A stretch of DNA of 64,000 bases from JABDOU01 sp041609995. Lineage in GTDB: Bacteria; Actinomycetota; Acidimicrobiia; Spongiisociales; SHLN01. Both the position numbers and the translations under genes were made by a program. Below the pieces are notes generated by a model, which had not been told where the DNA came from, ran no database searches, and saw only the letters and a list, made by a program, of their open reading frames with translations. Below are positions 33,886 through 43,082 of the stretch, in pieces. How positions within the stretch are numbered: the first letter of the stretch is position 1; each line of letters starts with the position of its first letter. The stretch spans positions 1 through 64,000 of the forward strand of contig JBFIPU010000001.1 of the NCBI GenBank assembly GCA_041609995.1, written 5' to 3'.

Positions 33886-36300
33886 GTGAAGTCCCAGTAT
33901 CGAGTTGTGATCGTCGGTGGCGGTGTCGTGGGAGCCAGCGTCGCCTACCACCTGGCCAAATTCGGATGGCCGGACGTGGCGATCCTCGAACGGAGTGTGC
34001 TCACCGCCGGCTCGAGCTGGCACGCGGCCGGCGGGGTCCATGCACTGAACGCCGATCCCAACATGGCGGCCCTCCAGGCCTATACCATCGATCTCCTGTC
34101 CGAGGTCTCAGAGGAGTCGGGCCTGGACATCGGCATGCACATGACCGGGGGCATCTCGGTGGCCTCCGCTCCCGAGCGGTGGGAGTGGCTGCAGTCGGCA
34201 TATCGGATCTTCCAGACCATGGGGATCGAGGATGTTCGGCTCGTCGAGCCAGACGAGATCCGGCAACACTGCCCAATCATGCAGGTGGAAGATGTCCTCG
34301 GGGGCCTGTGGGCCGACCGGGAGGGCTACATCGACCCCTCGGCCGTCGTCCACGCTTACGCCGGCGCGGCACGCAAACGGGGCGCCGACGTGATCGAACA
34401 CAATCGGGTCATCGAGCTCGTCCCTCGTCAGGATGGAACCTGGGACGTCGTCACCGAGCACGGGACCATCCACGCCGAGCACGTGGTCAACGCCGCCGGG
34501 CTGTGGGCCAAGCAGGTCGGCCGCATGGTGGGCGTCGAGTTGCCGGTTGCGCCGATGGCGCATCACTACCTCATCACCGAGGCGATCCCCGAGCTCGAAG
34601 CGCTGGGGCAGGAGATACCCATGATGATCGACCTCGAGGGGTTCACCTACACCCGCCAGGAGCTGCACGGCGTTCTCGTCGGAATCTACGAGATCAACTA
34701 TCAGCATTGGCAGATGGAAGGAGCACCGTGGGATTACGGCATCGAATTGCTGACCCCTGACGTCGACCGGATTGCCCCAGAGGTGGCCATGGCGATGCAC
34801 CGGTATCCGGTGCTCGAGGAAATCGGCATCAAGCAATGGGTGAACGGAGCTTTCACGTTCTCCCCTGACGGCAACCCGCTGGTCGGCCCGGTTCCCGGGC
34901 TCCACAACTACTGGTCGGCCTGCGCCGTCATGGCCGGCTTCCTGCAGGGGGGCGGCGTCGGCAAGTCCTTGGCCGAGTGGATGATCGAGGGCGAGCCCGA
35001 AGAGGACCCGTACGCCATGGACATCGCCCGCTTCGGCCCCTACGCCGAGAACCAGGAATACATCCGTCAGATGACCGGTCAGTTCTACTCCCGTCGATTC
35101 GTCATGACCTACCCCAACGAGCAGCTCTGGGCGGGGCGCCCGCTGAGGATGGCGCCCGCTTACGATGCGATGTCCGCCGGTGGCGCTTACTGGGGCGAGT
35201 CGTGGGGACTGGAGGTCCCCATCTATTTCGGTCCCGAAGGTTTCGAAGAGATTCCCACGCTGCGGCGCTCAAACGCCTTCGACATCGTCGGGGAGGAATG
35301 CCGTCAGGTCCGCAACGGTGTCGGCATCCTGGACATCACGGGCTTCTCCCGTTACGAAGTCACCGGGCCCAACGCCGAGGCCTGGCTCGACCACCTCCTC
35401 GCCGCCAAGCTGCCCGCCCCCGGCCGAATCCGACTGGCCCCGATGCTGGGCCCCGACGGACGGCTGAAAGGCGATCTCACTCTTCTCAACTGGGGAGACG
35501 GCACTTACTGGCTCATGGGGTCGTACTACTTGCGGGCCTGGCACATGCGCTGGTTCGGCGACTACGTGGCGGACGGCGTGTCGGTGCGGGACATCTCTGA
35601 TGCCGTCGTCGGCTTCTCCCTCTCGGGTCCCAAATCGAGGGAGCTGCTGGCCAGGGTGACCCCCGCTGACGTCTCGCAGGAGGCGGTGGGGTTCATGACA
35701 TGCCATGAGATGGACGTCGGCATGATCCGGGCCCGGGTGGGAAGAATCTCGGTGAGCGGCGAGCTCGGCTATGAGATCCATTGCTCGGCGTCCGAACACA
35801 TTGCACTGCGACGCTTGCTGCTCGAGGCCGGCGAAGACCTGGGCGCCGTCGAGTACGGCTACAACGCGCTGCTGTCCCTGCGGATGGAGAAGAGTTTTGG
35901 AATCTGGTCGACCGAGTTCCGCCAGCAATACACCGCGGGCATGACCGGAATGGATCGCTGGATCGACTGGAGCAAGAACGACTTCGTGGGCGCAGAAGCC
36001 GCCCGGCGCGAGCGGGAAACCGATAGCGCCAGCCACAAACTGGTCACTCTCGAGATCGACGCCACCGATGCCGACGCCTCCGGTTACGAGCCGGTCTGGT
36101 ACGGAGATCAACGGGTGGGGTTCATCACGTCGGGCGACTATGGGCACACCGTGGACAAGAGCCTCGCCATGGCGATGCTCGACCGCGATCACCTGGCAGA
36201 AGGCACCGAGCTGATCACCCACGTCGTGGGTGTGGCCCGGCCGGCACGCGTCATCGCGCCTTCCCCATATGATCCCACCGGCTCCGCCATGCGGGCCTAG
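33886..36300 (+). CDS. FAD-dependent dimethylglycine/sarcosine dehydrogenase-like protein (copy A)
   Basis: This 804-residue protein has an N-terminal FAD domain (YRVVIVGGGVVGASVAYHL) with SSWHAAGGVHA, the place where DMGDH-type enzymes bind FAD covalently through His, then a C-terminal GcvT-like aminomethyltransferase region (from about 420; RNGVGILDITGFSRYEV, then GELGYEIHC and GYNALLSLRMEKSFG) that binds tetrahydrofolate. Enzymes of this layout demethylate N-methylated glycine derivatives. The GTG at 33886 is preceded by GAAGG; the earlier frame lacks similarity. A paralogue of similar size lies at 53,094. Confidence 0.9.
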   Translation: MKSQYRVVIVGGGVVGASVAYHLAKFGWPDVAILERSVLTAGSSWHAAGGVHALNADPNMAALQAYTIDLLSEVSEESGLDIGMHMTGGISVASAPERWEWLQSAYRIFQTMGIEDVRLVEPDEIRQHCPIMQVEDVLGGLWADREGYIDPSAVVHAYAGAARKRGADVIEHNRVIELVPRQDGTWDVVTEHGTIHAEHVVNAAGLWAKQVGRMVGVELPVAPMAHHYLITEAIPELEALGQEIPMMIDLEGFTYTRQELHGVLVGIYEINYQHWQMEGAPWDYGIELLTPDVDRIAPEVAMAMHRYPVLEEIGIKQWVNGAFTFSPDGNPLVGPVPGLHNYWSACAVMAGFLQGGGVGKSLAEWMIEGEPEEDPYAMDIARFGPYAENQEYIRQMTGQFYSRRFVMTYPNEQLWAGRPLRMAPAYDAMSAGGAYWGESWGLEVPIYFGPEGFEEIPTLRRSNAFDIVGEECRQVRNGVGILDITGFSRYEVTGPNAEAWLDHLLAAKLPAPGRIRLAPMLGPDGRLKGDLTLLNWGDGTYWLMGSYYLRAWHMRWFGDYVADGVSVRDISDAVVGFSLSGPKSRELLARVTPADVSQEAVGFMTCHEMDVGMIRARVGRISVSGELGYEIHCSASEHIALRRLLLEAGEDLGAVEYGYNALLSLRMEKSFGIWSTEFRQQYTAGMTGMDRWIDWSKNDFVGAEAARRERETDSASHKLVTLEIDATDADASGYEPVWYGDQRVGFITSGDYGHTVDKSLAMAMLDRDHLAEGTELITHVVGVARPARVIAPSPYDPTGSAMRA

Positions 36301-36302
36301 TT

Positions 36303-37148
36303 GTGCGGTATTCATTCAAAACCGGCCTCGATGGGGCCTCCTGGCATGAGATCGAGGACGTCTGGAGGGTGGCCGAGGATCTCGACGTGTTCGAGGCCGG
36401 ATGGGTCAACGATCACCTGCAGGGCCTCGCCGACCAGCGCTCACCGTCGTTCGAGCCGTTCGCGGCGCTGGCCGCCCTGGCCGCCCGGACCGAGCGACTC
36501 CGGCTCGGGGTGTTGGTGGCGGCCGTCTCGTTTCGGAATCCGGCGATCATCGCGAAACAGGTCACCACCATCGATCACTTGTCCGGCGGTCGGTTCGAAC
36601 TCGGCATCGGCGCCGGATGGCTCGACCGCGAGCACACCGATTACGGACTGGATTTCCTGCCTCTCCGCGAACGCATGAACCGCTTCGAAGAGGCCGCCGC
36701 TGTGATCCGAGCCCTTCTCCGGCAGGAAACCGTCACCTTTGTCGGGGACCACTTCCACTACAACGACGCCCCGCTGGAGCCAAAGCCGGTCCAGGCGGCG
36801 CTCCCGATCGTGATCGGGGGGCCGGGAGAGAAGCGCACCATCCCCATCGCCGCCCGCCACGCCGACCACTACAACTTCACCGTCCAGAAGTTCAAAGAAG
36901 ACACCCCCGAGCTGTTCATGCACAAGATCGACGTGCTGGAACACGCCATCGCCGAAGCCGGCCGAGAGTCGTCCGATCTGGAACGTTCTGTTCAGATCAT
37001 CGTCAACCGGACTGCCGGGATGGCCGTCGACCTCGGTCAGGAGTTCATCGCCGCCGGTGCCGACCACATCATCTTCTTCCTCCGCCCACCCATGGACCCC
37101 GGCCTGGTCGAAGAACTGGCGGCCGAACTCGACTCCGTCAGTCGCTGA
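36303..37148 (+). CDS. LLM-class flavin-dependent oxidoreductase
   Basis: This 281-residue luciferase-like monooxygenase protein has the family blocks RLRLGVLVAAVSFRNP, KQVTTIDHLSGGRFELGIGAGW and a late ADHIIFFLRPPMD. In actinobacteria most such proteins use F420, though FMN is possible. The GTG start lies two bases after the stop of the dimethylglycine-dehydrogenase-like gene, so they form an operon. Possible roles are oxidation of a methylated amine or C1-related product; this is from context only. The 3-prime end overlaps the convergent HIT gene by 11 bases. Confidence 0.9.
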   Translation: MRYSFKTGLDGASWHEIEDVWRVAEDLDVFEAGWVNDHLQGLADQRSPSFEPFAALAALAARTERLRLGVLVAAVSFRNPAIIAKQVTTIDHLSGGRFELGIGAGWLDREHTDYGLDFLPLRERMNRFEEAAAVIRALLRQETVTFVGDHFHYNDAPLEPKPVQAALPIVIGGPGEKRTIPIAARHADHYNFTVQKFKEDTPELFMHKIDVLEHAIAEAGRESSDLERSVQIIVNRTAGMAVDLGQEFIAAGADHIIFFLRPPMDPGLVEELAAELDSVSR

Positions 37149-37560
37149 CCTCGTCGCGGCCCATCTGACGCAACGCGACCCGGATGCGGCCGGCGGCCGC
37201 GGCCAGGTCGTCGGCAGACGCCGAGGTGTCCGCATTGGCGAAGTCGAGGTCGTGGACGGCGTTGACGTTCGAGACGTGCACATGGACGTGCGGCACCTCC
37301 AGCCCGGCGATCATGAGACCCACCTTGACCGGCTCGTAAGCCCGTTGCAGGGCCCGGCCGATTGTCTGGGCCACCGCCATCACGTGCGACAACTCTTCGG
37401 GGGTGAGGTCGAGCCAGTGGTCCACCTCCCGGCGAGGCACCACCAGGGTGTGGCCGGGCGACAAGGGTGCGATGGAGAGGAACGCCACACATACGTCATC
37501 CCTCCAGACGAAGGTCCCGGGGATCTCGCCCTCGATGATCTTGGTGAACAAGGTGGCCAT
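37138..37560 (-). CDS. HIT family protein
   Basis: This 140-residue histidine-triad hydrolase starts TLFTKIIEGEIPGTFVWRDD and carries the nucleotide-binding triad HVHVHV (His91, 93, 95), which hydrolyses AMP-amides or dinucleoside polyphosphates. The ATG at 37560 is where the family begins. It is divergent from the TPP-riboswitch thiamine operon, with 58 bases between start and aptamer, and its end overlaps the flavin oxidoreductase gene. Confidence 0.93.
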   Translation of the reverse strand: MATLFTKIIEGEIPGTFVWRDDVCVAFLSIAPLSPGHTLVVPRREVDHWLDLTPEELSHVMAVAQTIGRALQRAYEPVKVGLMIAGLEVPHVHVHVSNVNAVHDLDFANADTSASADDLAAAAGRIRVALRQMGRDEVSD

Positions 37561-37601
37561 CGCCCGGATCGTACCGTCCGGTGGCCAGTTGTGGGCACCG
37601 C

Positions 37602-37607
37602 TACAAT
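37602..37607 (+). promoter_or_regulatory. Probable -10 box of the thiamine operon
   Basis: TACAAT lies 11 bases before the TPP aptamer, in a GC-rich region, so a transcript starting a few bases later would carry the full riboswitch. I see no convincing -35 hexamer at the right spacing. Confidence 0.45.
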
Positions 37608-37618
37608 CGTGCACACAA

Positions 37619-37760
37619 CCGGGGAGCTCGGAACAACCGGGCTGAGAGGGTGAGAACGCCGTAGGCGACCTGCCGCGAGGATTCGACGGCACGAGGTTGC
37701 GATGGACGGCATCGATCACCGACCCGCTGAACCTGTCCGGGTAATGCCGGCGAAGGAAGG
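37619..37760 (+). ncRNA. TPP (thi-box) riboswitch
   Basis: The conserved aptamer parts are all present: GGGG near the start (37621-37624), GGGCTGAGAGGGTG (37640-37653), and the 3-prime half ACCCGCTGAACCTGTCCGGG (37722-37741), then TAATGCCGGCGAAGGAAGG (37742-37760). The middle P3a arm is enlarged to about 70 bases. The final GAAGGAAGG is also the ribosome site of thiB, whose ATG is at 37765, so TPP binding probably blocks translation directly. The thiBPQ genes that follow confirm the target. Confidence 0.95.
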
Positions 37761-37764
37761 CTGT

Positions 37765-38859
37765 ATGCACCGTCTGATGCCCCTCCGGGCGCTTCTCGTC
37801 GTGATCGTGGCCCTGCTGGCGGGGGCCTGTGGAGGCGAGAGCGTCGATGCTCCTTCGACGACCCCCTCCGAAACGACCACCTCGACTTCGATGGACCTCG
37901 TTCTGCCGGAAGAGCCGATCACGCTCACCCTGCTCACCCACGACTCGTTCCTGGTCTCCGAAGGCATCCTGGACACGTTCACCCTGGAGACCGGAATCCG
38001 GGTGGAGCTCCTGCAGGGTGGCGATGCCGGGGCCGTCGTCAACCAGGCGATCCTGACCAAGGACAACCCCCTGGCCGACGTGCTGTTCGGCGTCGACAAC
38101 AACCTGCTTGGCCGGGCTCTGAACGCCGGGATCTTCGACCCCTACACATCGTCGGTCGCCCCGCTACCGGCCGAGTTGCTGGCCGATGGCGTCACCCCCA
38201 TCGACTTCGGGGACGTATGCCTCAATTACCGGATCGAGAGCCTGGAAGCCCGCGGACTCGAACCGCCGGCCACCCTCGACGATCTGTTGTCACCCGAGTA
38301 CGCCGGGACGCTCGTGGTCGAGAACCCTCTCACGTCCTCGCCCGGCCTGGCGTTCCTACTGGCGACCATCGACATCTACGGGGAACCCGGCTGGCAGGAA
38401 TACTGGCGTCAGCTACTGGCCAACGACGTAGTCGTCACGGCCGGCTGGGAAGACGCCTACTACGGGCCCTTCGCCACCGGTGAGCGGCCCCTCGTCGTCT
38501 CATACGCCTCCTCACCGCCGGTAGAGGTGATTTTCGCCGACCCACCGACGACCACCGCACCGACCGGGGTCGTCACCGCCGGGTGCTACCGGCAGGTCGA
38601 GTACGCCGGTGTTCTGGCCGGGACCGAGCACCCGGCCGAGGCAAGGCGCCTGGTCGACTTCATGCTCACGCCGCTGTTCCAGGAAGACATCCCGCTCAAT
38701 ATGTTCGTGTTCCCTGCGAACCCGGCTGCTCAGCTCCCGGCCGAATTCCTGGAGTACACCCGGCTGCCCGAATCCCCCAGCCTGCTGGACCCGGCCCGGA
38801 TCGAGGCGAACCGTGAACGCTGGCTGGCGGAGTGGGACAGCCTGTTCACCGCGTCCTGA
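37765..38859 (+). CDS. thiB: Thiamine ABC transporter substrate-binding lipoprotein
   Basis: This 364-residue protein has a lipoprotein signal ending at Cys22 (LAGAC), a Thr/Ser-rich linker, and the ThiB binding fold (LTLLTHDSFLVSEGILDTF, then ADVLFGVDNNLLGRAL and CLNYRIESLEARG). ThiB captures thiamine, TMP or TPP outside the cell. It is the first gene after the TPP riboswitch, whose 3-prime end forms its ribosome site. thiP follows with no gap, in the order thiB-thiP-thiQ. Confidence 0.94.
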   Translation: MHRLMPLRALLVVIVALLAGACGGESVDAPSTTPSETTTSTSMDLVLPEEPITLTLLTHDSFLVSEGILDTFTLETGIRVELLQGGDAGAVVNQAILTKDNPLADVLFGVDNNLLGRALNAGIFDPYTSSVAPLPAELLADGVTPIDFGDVCLNYRIESLEARGLEPPATLDDLLSPEYAGTLVVENPLTSSPGLAFLLATIDIYGEPGWQEYWRQLLANDVVVTAGWEDAYYGPFATGERPLVVSYASSPPVEVIFADPPTTTAPTGVVTAGCYRQVEYAGVLAGTEHPAEARRLVDFMLTPLFQEDIPLNMFVFPANPAAQLPAEFLEYTRLPESPSLLDPARIEANRERWLAEWDSLFTAS

Positions 38860-40446
38860 GTGATGAGCTCGACGCGCAGATCGTGGGCCCTGGGGCTCGT
38901 GCCGGCCGCTTTCCTCCTGGTCTTCTTCGCCTATCCCATCGCCGGTATCGTCTGGACCGGCCTCACTTTCGACGGCGGGGTCGACTTGAGTGCGTTCGGC
39001 GAGTTGCTCACCCGGGGGAGCATCCGGCGGGCCGCCTGGTTCACGCTGTGGCAGGCGGTGGTCTCGACGATGGCCACGCTGGTGATCGGCCTGCCGACCG
39101 CCTACCTGTTCGCCACGTACGAGTTCAGAGGACGGCGCACCATGCTCAGCCTGATGACGGTTCCGTTCATCCTCCCGACCGTGGTGGTCGCAAGCGCGTT
39201 TGTGGCGCTAACCGATATCTGGCTTCCGATCGACGAACCCATCGCGGTCGTCATCGCCGCTCACGTCTTCTTCAACCTGGCCGTGGTCGTGCGCACGGTC
39301 ACGGCCGCCTGGGCCAATCTGGATCCAACGCTGGAACAGGCGGCGGCCGCGCTGGGGGCAACACCCGGGCGCGTGTTCCGGCGCGTGACCCTCCCCCGGT
39401 TGCGGGGCCCGATCGCAGCCGCCTCGGCGGTCGTGTTCCTCTTCACCTTCACGTCATTCGGGGTCGTCCTGATCCTGGGAGAGGGGCGCCTGCGCACGCT
39501 CGAGGTCGAGACGTACCTGCAGACGGTGCAATTGCTGAACTTGCCGCTGGCGGCCGCCCTCGCCATCGTCCAGCTGCTGTTCATCACCACCGCGTTGATG
39601 CTGTACAGCCGCTACCGCGCCGTTCCCGGGCCGGTGCGTCCGCCCCGGCGGAAAGCGATCAGCGGTCCGACCCGCTGGTGGCTGGCCGCAGACCTAGGGG
39701 TGCTGGCCCTTCTCCTGGGTGCCCCGCTCCTGGCCCTGGTCGAGCGATCCCTCCGGGTGGGCGAGACCTACGGCCTCGACCACTTCCGGTCCGTAGTGAC
39801 GCCGGGTGCCATCGGGTCGGCCCCGGAGGCGATCGCCAATTCGCTCGTTTTTGCTGTGGTTGCTTTGAGCATTGCGGTCATCGTCGGGGCTCTGGCCGCA
39901 GCGGTCGTGGCGTACGGCCGGGGCCGGGGTTCCCGGTTGTTCGACACACTGCTGATGCTTCCGTTGGGAACCAGCGCCGTCACGATCGGCTTCGGGTTCT
40001 TGGTGACGCTGGACGACCCCATCGACATGCGCACCTGGTGGGTGCTGGTGCCGCTGTCCCACAGCCTGGTCGCCCTGCCCCTCGTGGTGCGCACCGTGGC
40101 GCCGGTCATGGCGGGCGTTCCCCAGCAGCTGCGGGAGGCGGCTGCCACGCTCGGCGCCTCCCCCTCTCGAGTCTGGGCTCGCATCGACGTCCCCCTCGTA
40201 TGGCGGTCGTGGCTGGTGGCAGCCGGCTTCGCATTTGCGGTGTCAATGGGTGAATTCGGCGCCACCAGCTTCATCGCCAGGCCCGCCACGACCACGATGC
40301 CAACACTCATCTTCCGCTTCCTCGCCCGGCCCGGCTCGGCCAACTTCGGTGCGGCCATGGCCATGAGCGTCTTGCTGATGATGGTGACAGGATTGGCCAT
40401 CATCGCCATCGACCGCTTCCGTCCCGCCCACGTGGGTGAATTCTGA
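38860..40446 (+). CDS. thiP: Thiamine ABC transporter permease
   Basis: This 528-residue permease has two homologous halves of about six membrane helices, each with an EAA loop (EQAAAALGATPGRVFRRVTL, about residue 158; REAAATLGASPSRVWARIDV, about residue 426). A single fused permease is typical of ThiP. Start is GTG at 38860 directly after the thiB stop or the ATG immediately following. The stop overlaps thiQ by one base (TGATG), giving translational coupling. Confidence 0.94.
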   Translation: MMSSTRRSWALGLVPAAFLLVFFAYPIAGIVWTGLTFDGGVDLSAFGELLTRGSIRRAAWFTLWQAVVSTMATLVIGLPTAYLFATYEFRGRRTMLSLMTVPFILPTVVVASAFVALTDIWLPIDEPIAVVIAAHVFFNLAVVVRTVTAAWANLDPTLEQAAAALGATPGRVFRRVTLPRLRGPIAAASAVVFLFTFTSFGVVLILGEGRLRTLEVETYLQTVQLLNLPLAAALAIVQLLFITTALMLYSRYRAVPGPVRPPRRKAISGPTRWWLAADLGVLALLLGAPLLALVERSLRVGETYGLDHFRSVVTPGAIGSAPEAIANSLVFAVVALSIAVIVGALAAAVVAYGRGRGSRLFDTLLMLPLGTSAVTIGFGFLVTLDDPIDMRTWWVLVPLSHSLVALPLVVRTVAPVMAGVPQQLREAAATLGASPSRVWARIDVPLVWRSWLVAAGFAFAVSMGEFGATSFIARPATTTMPTLIFRFLARPGSANFGAAMAMSVLLMMVTGLAIIAIDRFRPAHVGEF

Positions 40447-41456
40447 TGCTGGAGCTCGAGCAGATCACGAAGCGCTACGGCTCCACGCTGGCAGTCAACC
40501 GCGTCTCGCTGGTGGTGCCGCCCGACTCGACCACCGTCGTGCTGGGCCCCAGCGGCTGTGGCAAATCGACGTTGCTCCGGATCGTGGCAGGCATCGAACA
40601 GCCCGACGCCGGCACCGTACGGTGGAACGGGCAGCCCGTGACAGCGCCCACCCACGTGCGGGGCTTCGGGCTGATGTTCCAGTCGCATGCGCTCTTCCCC
40701 CACATGGACGTGGCTTCCAACATCGCCTTCGGCCTGGAACCCCTGGCCCCAGGAGAACGTCGAGCCCGCGTGCGCGAAGTGCTCGACATGGTGCAGTTGA
40801 GCGGGTTTGGCCACCGCATGCCGGATGAGCTGTCAGGGGGCGAGGCACAGCGGGTGGCGCTGGCTCGCACGCTTGCCCCCTCACCCCGGCTGCTGATGCT
40901 GGACGAGCCGTTGGGCTCCCTCGACCAGGACCTCCGGCAGCAGCTGACCTTGGAACTAAAGGGTTTGTTTCGAGCGCTGGATGCCGATGTTCTCTATGTG
41001 ACACACGACCAAACAGAGGCTCTTGCGCTCGCCGACCACGTCGCCATCATGGAAAACGGCCAGATTCTGCAAACCGGCACGCCGGAGGAGGTGTGGCGTC
41101 AACCGGCATCCGCGTTCATCGCCCGCTTCCTGGGATATACGAACCAAATCGAAGCACAGGTCGACGACGGAGTCGCCCACACCCCGTTCGGGCGCATGGA
41201 GATCGGGGGCCAGGGAACGGCATGCCTGGTGTTCCCGCCGGCCTCTCTCCGATTCGACGAGGCAGGTGCGCTGGCCGGAACTGTCGTGGCCGCCACGTTC
41301 AACGGCAGCGGCCACGACGTGCGGGTCCGGTCCGGCGACTCCGAGATCGTCATTCCCTCCGAAATCGCGCTCGAGCCGGGCCGGCCGGTCTCCTTCGCAG
41401 TCGATCCGGCGCGGACGCTCTCGTACGTGATTGAGGTAACTGATGGAAGACAGTAG
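40446..41456 (+). CDS. thiQ: Thiamine ABC transporter ATP-binding protein
   Basis: This 336-residue ATPase energises thiamine import. It has Walker A (GPSGCGKST), the ABC signature LSGGEAQR, Walker B with the catalytic Glu (LLMLDEPLGSLDQ) and the switch His (VTHDQTEAL). It is longer than E. coli ThiQ (about 230) because of a C-terminal TOBE-like domain from about 235 on, as in FbpC/PotA-type ATPases. Its end overlaps the hemolysin-III gene by 14 bases. The TOBE domain means it could serve more than one importer. Confidence 0.93.
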   Translation: MLELEQITKRYGSTLAVNRVSLVVPPDSTTVVLGPSGCGKSTLLRIVAGIEQPDAGTVRWNGQPVTAPTHVRGFGLMFQSHALFPHMDVASNIAFGLEPLAPGERRARVREVLDMVQLSGFGHRMPDELSGGEAQRVALARTLAPSPRLLMLDEPLGSLDQDLRQQLTLELKGLFRALDADVLYVTHDQTEALALADHVAIMENGQILQTGTPEEVWRQPASAFIARFLGYTNQIEAQVDDGVAHTPFGRMEIGGQGTACLVFPPASLRFDEAGALAGTVVAATFNGSGHDVRVRSGDSEIVIPSEIALEPGRPVSFAVDPARTLSYVIEVTDGRQ

Positions 41457-42123
41457 GTTGGGCCCGGTGGATCGGATAACCCTGGGAAAGATGCAAAACC
41501 CCGTGCGGGGGTTCCTGCACGGAGCCGCCGCCCTCGCCTCGGTGGTGGGCTTGATCGTGCTCGCCGTCAAGACCTCTTCCGACGGCGTGCGGATGATCAC
41601 GATGGTGGTGTTCGGCATCAGCCTGGTGGGGCTCTACACGACCAGCTCGCTCTACCACTCGATCCCGTGGCGAGACAAGTGGGAGTCGCGCCTGCAACGG
41701 CTAGACCATTCGATGATCCTGGTGCTCGTCGCCGGGTCATGGACCCCCATTGCCGTCAACGTTCTGGACGGCAACCTGCGGATCGTCACCATGGGCGTGG
41801 TGTGGGGGCTGGCGGCCATCGGCGTCGTCCAAAAGATCTTCTTCCCACAGGTCGGAACCTGGTTTTCGGTCACCCTCGCAACGGTCATGGGCTGGTTCGC
41901 CGTGGTCCCGCTGCCAGAGATCGTGCAGCGCCTTTCACGCGGCGCCATCGTGCTGCTGCTCGTGGGCGGATTGCTGTACACCATCGGCATGGTCATCTAC
42001 GCCACTCGCTGGCCCAAGCTGTTTCCGAGGGTGTTCTCCTCCCACGAGGTGTTTCACGTCATGGTGGTGGCGGGCAGCGTCACCCATTTCGCCATGATCC
42101 ACAATTACGTGGTGCCTTACTGA
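41443..42123 (+). CDS. Hemolysin III/AdipoR-family membrane protein
   Basis: This 226-residue protein has about seven membrane helices and the HlyIII/PAQR marks: an early HGAAALAS, TSSLYHSIPW with Ser and His, LDHSMILVLVAGSWTP, and the late HEVFHVMVVAGSVTHF. The conserved His and Asp residues bind zinc in related receptors with ceramidase-like activity. It overlaps the end of thiQ and so may be cotranscribed with the thiamine genes, although no link to thiamine is known. It converges with pspA. Confidence 0.93.
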   Translation: MEDSRLGPVDRITLGKMQNPVRGFLHGAAALASVVGLIVLAVKTSSDGVRMITMVVFGISLVGLYTTSSLYHSIPWRDKWESRLQRLDHSMILVLVAGSWTPIAVNVLDGNLRIVTMGVVWGLAAIGVVQKIFFPQVGTWFSVTLATVMGWFAVVPLPEIVQRLSRGAIVLLLVGGLLYTIGMVIYATRWPKLFPRVFSSHEVFHVMVVAGSVTHFAMIHNYVVPY

Positions 42124-42235
42124 GGCCTGGATGTCGGGCGTTCGGTCCGGACAACCCAACTGGACAACCAACTGAAGGTGACGGTGGTTGGTGTTCAATC
42201 CGCCGGACGCGCAGGTTGGGGGTTGGAGGAAGAGG

Positions 42236-42279
42236 ACACAAATCCGCCCCCGGCGCCGAGCACCAGGGGCGATTCGTGT
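42236..42279. terminator. Probable bidirectional terminator hairpin
   Basis: An imperfect stem pairs 42236-42250 (ACACAAATCCGCCCC) with 42266-42279 (GGGGCGATTCGTGT), with one mismatch and one bulge. It lies between the convergent hemolysin-III and pspA genes. There is no strong T-run, so it may depend on Rho or the hairpin alone. Confidence 0.5.
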
Positions 42280-42290
42280 TCATGGACTGA

Positions 42291-43010
42291 TCAGGCCAGT
42301 CCGAGCTCCGCCTTCAGCTCGGCGAGCTTGTCGTCGGCCTTGGCCAGCGAGACGGCTTCCCGCAACTCGGCCTCGGCACCGGCCGGAGTGGCCTCGCGAA
42401 GCTCGGCATGCGCCATTGCGCTCGCCTTGCGGGATGCGATCTTTTCTTCGACCCGCTCGAGGCTGGGCACCTCGTCTTCGAGTGTCGCCGACATGGACTC
42501 GACGGCCTTGTTGACCGACTCCTGCATTTTCGCCTGCTCGAGCGTACCGAGAAGCTCCAGCCGCCTGGCCGCCAGTTCCTGAACCCGCAACGCGTTCTGT
42601 GAGACAGCCGACTTGGCCTTCTCGGCCTGCTCCATCGATGTCTGGTATTGGGCCTTGAGGGCATCGAGATTTGACTCCGACGCCTGCAGTTTCATCGCCA
42701 GAGACTGGGCTGTCCGCGTCCACTTCTCGACGCCTTCGGCGTCACCTGCCTGGGATGCTTCTTCGGCTTTCAGCAGGGCTTTCTTGGCCATTTCGCGAGC
42801 TTCGCCGACATCCTCGGCTGCCTTCTCGATCTTGCTCTCGAGCTGTACCCGGTGGGCCACGACCTTGGCAGCTTGATTCCGAAGCTCCTGGTCACGCTTG
42901 CGCGCCTCGCTGATGGCTTGTTCGATCTCGATCTCGGGATCCATCGCCCGCTCTGCCGTCGTCTTGAACAGCTGCGTGATGTATCCCCAGAGGCGCTTCA
43001 GAAAACCCAT
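42291..43010 (-). CDS. pspA: PspA/IM30 family envelope-stress protein
   Basis: This 239-residue, almost wholly helical coiled-coil protein begins MGFLKRLWGYITQLFKTTAE and continues DPEIEIEQAISEARKRDQEL, the PspA/Vipp1 pattern with an amphipathic first helix. Such proteins form ESCRT-III-like scaffolds that stabilise damaged membrane. No pspF or pspBC is nearby; the gene downstream of a membrane/secreted TPM-like protein suggests a joint envelope role, as in actinobacteria where PspA pairs with a small partner. Confidence 0.92.
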   Translation of the reverse strand: MGFLKRLWGYITQLFKTTAERAMDPEIEIEQAISEARKRDQELRNQAAKVVAHRVQLESKIEKAAEDVGEAREMAKKALLKAEEASQAGDAEGVEKWTRTAQSLAMKLQASESNLDALKAQYQTSMEQAEKAKSAVSQNALRVQELAARRLELLGTLEQAKMQESVNKAVESMSATLEDEVPSLERVEEKIASRKASAMAHAELREATPAGAEAELREAVSLAKADDKLAELKAELGLA

Positions 43011-43082
43011 AGGTTCCTTCCCTTATCCAGGCGTTTGTAATGAAGGTCCCATCATAGAGATCAGGACGCATCGGTACCGATG

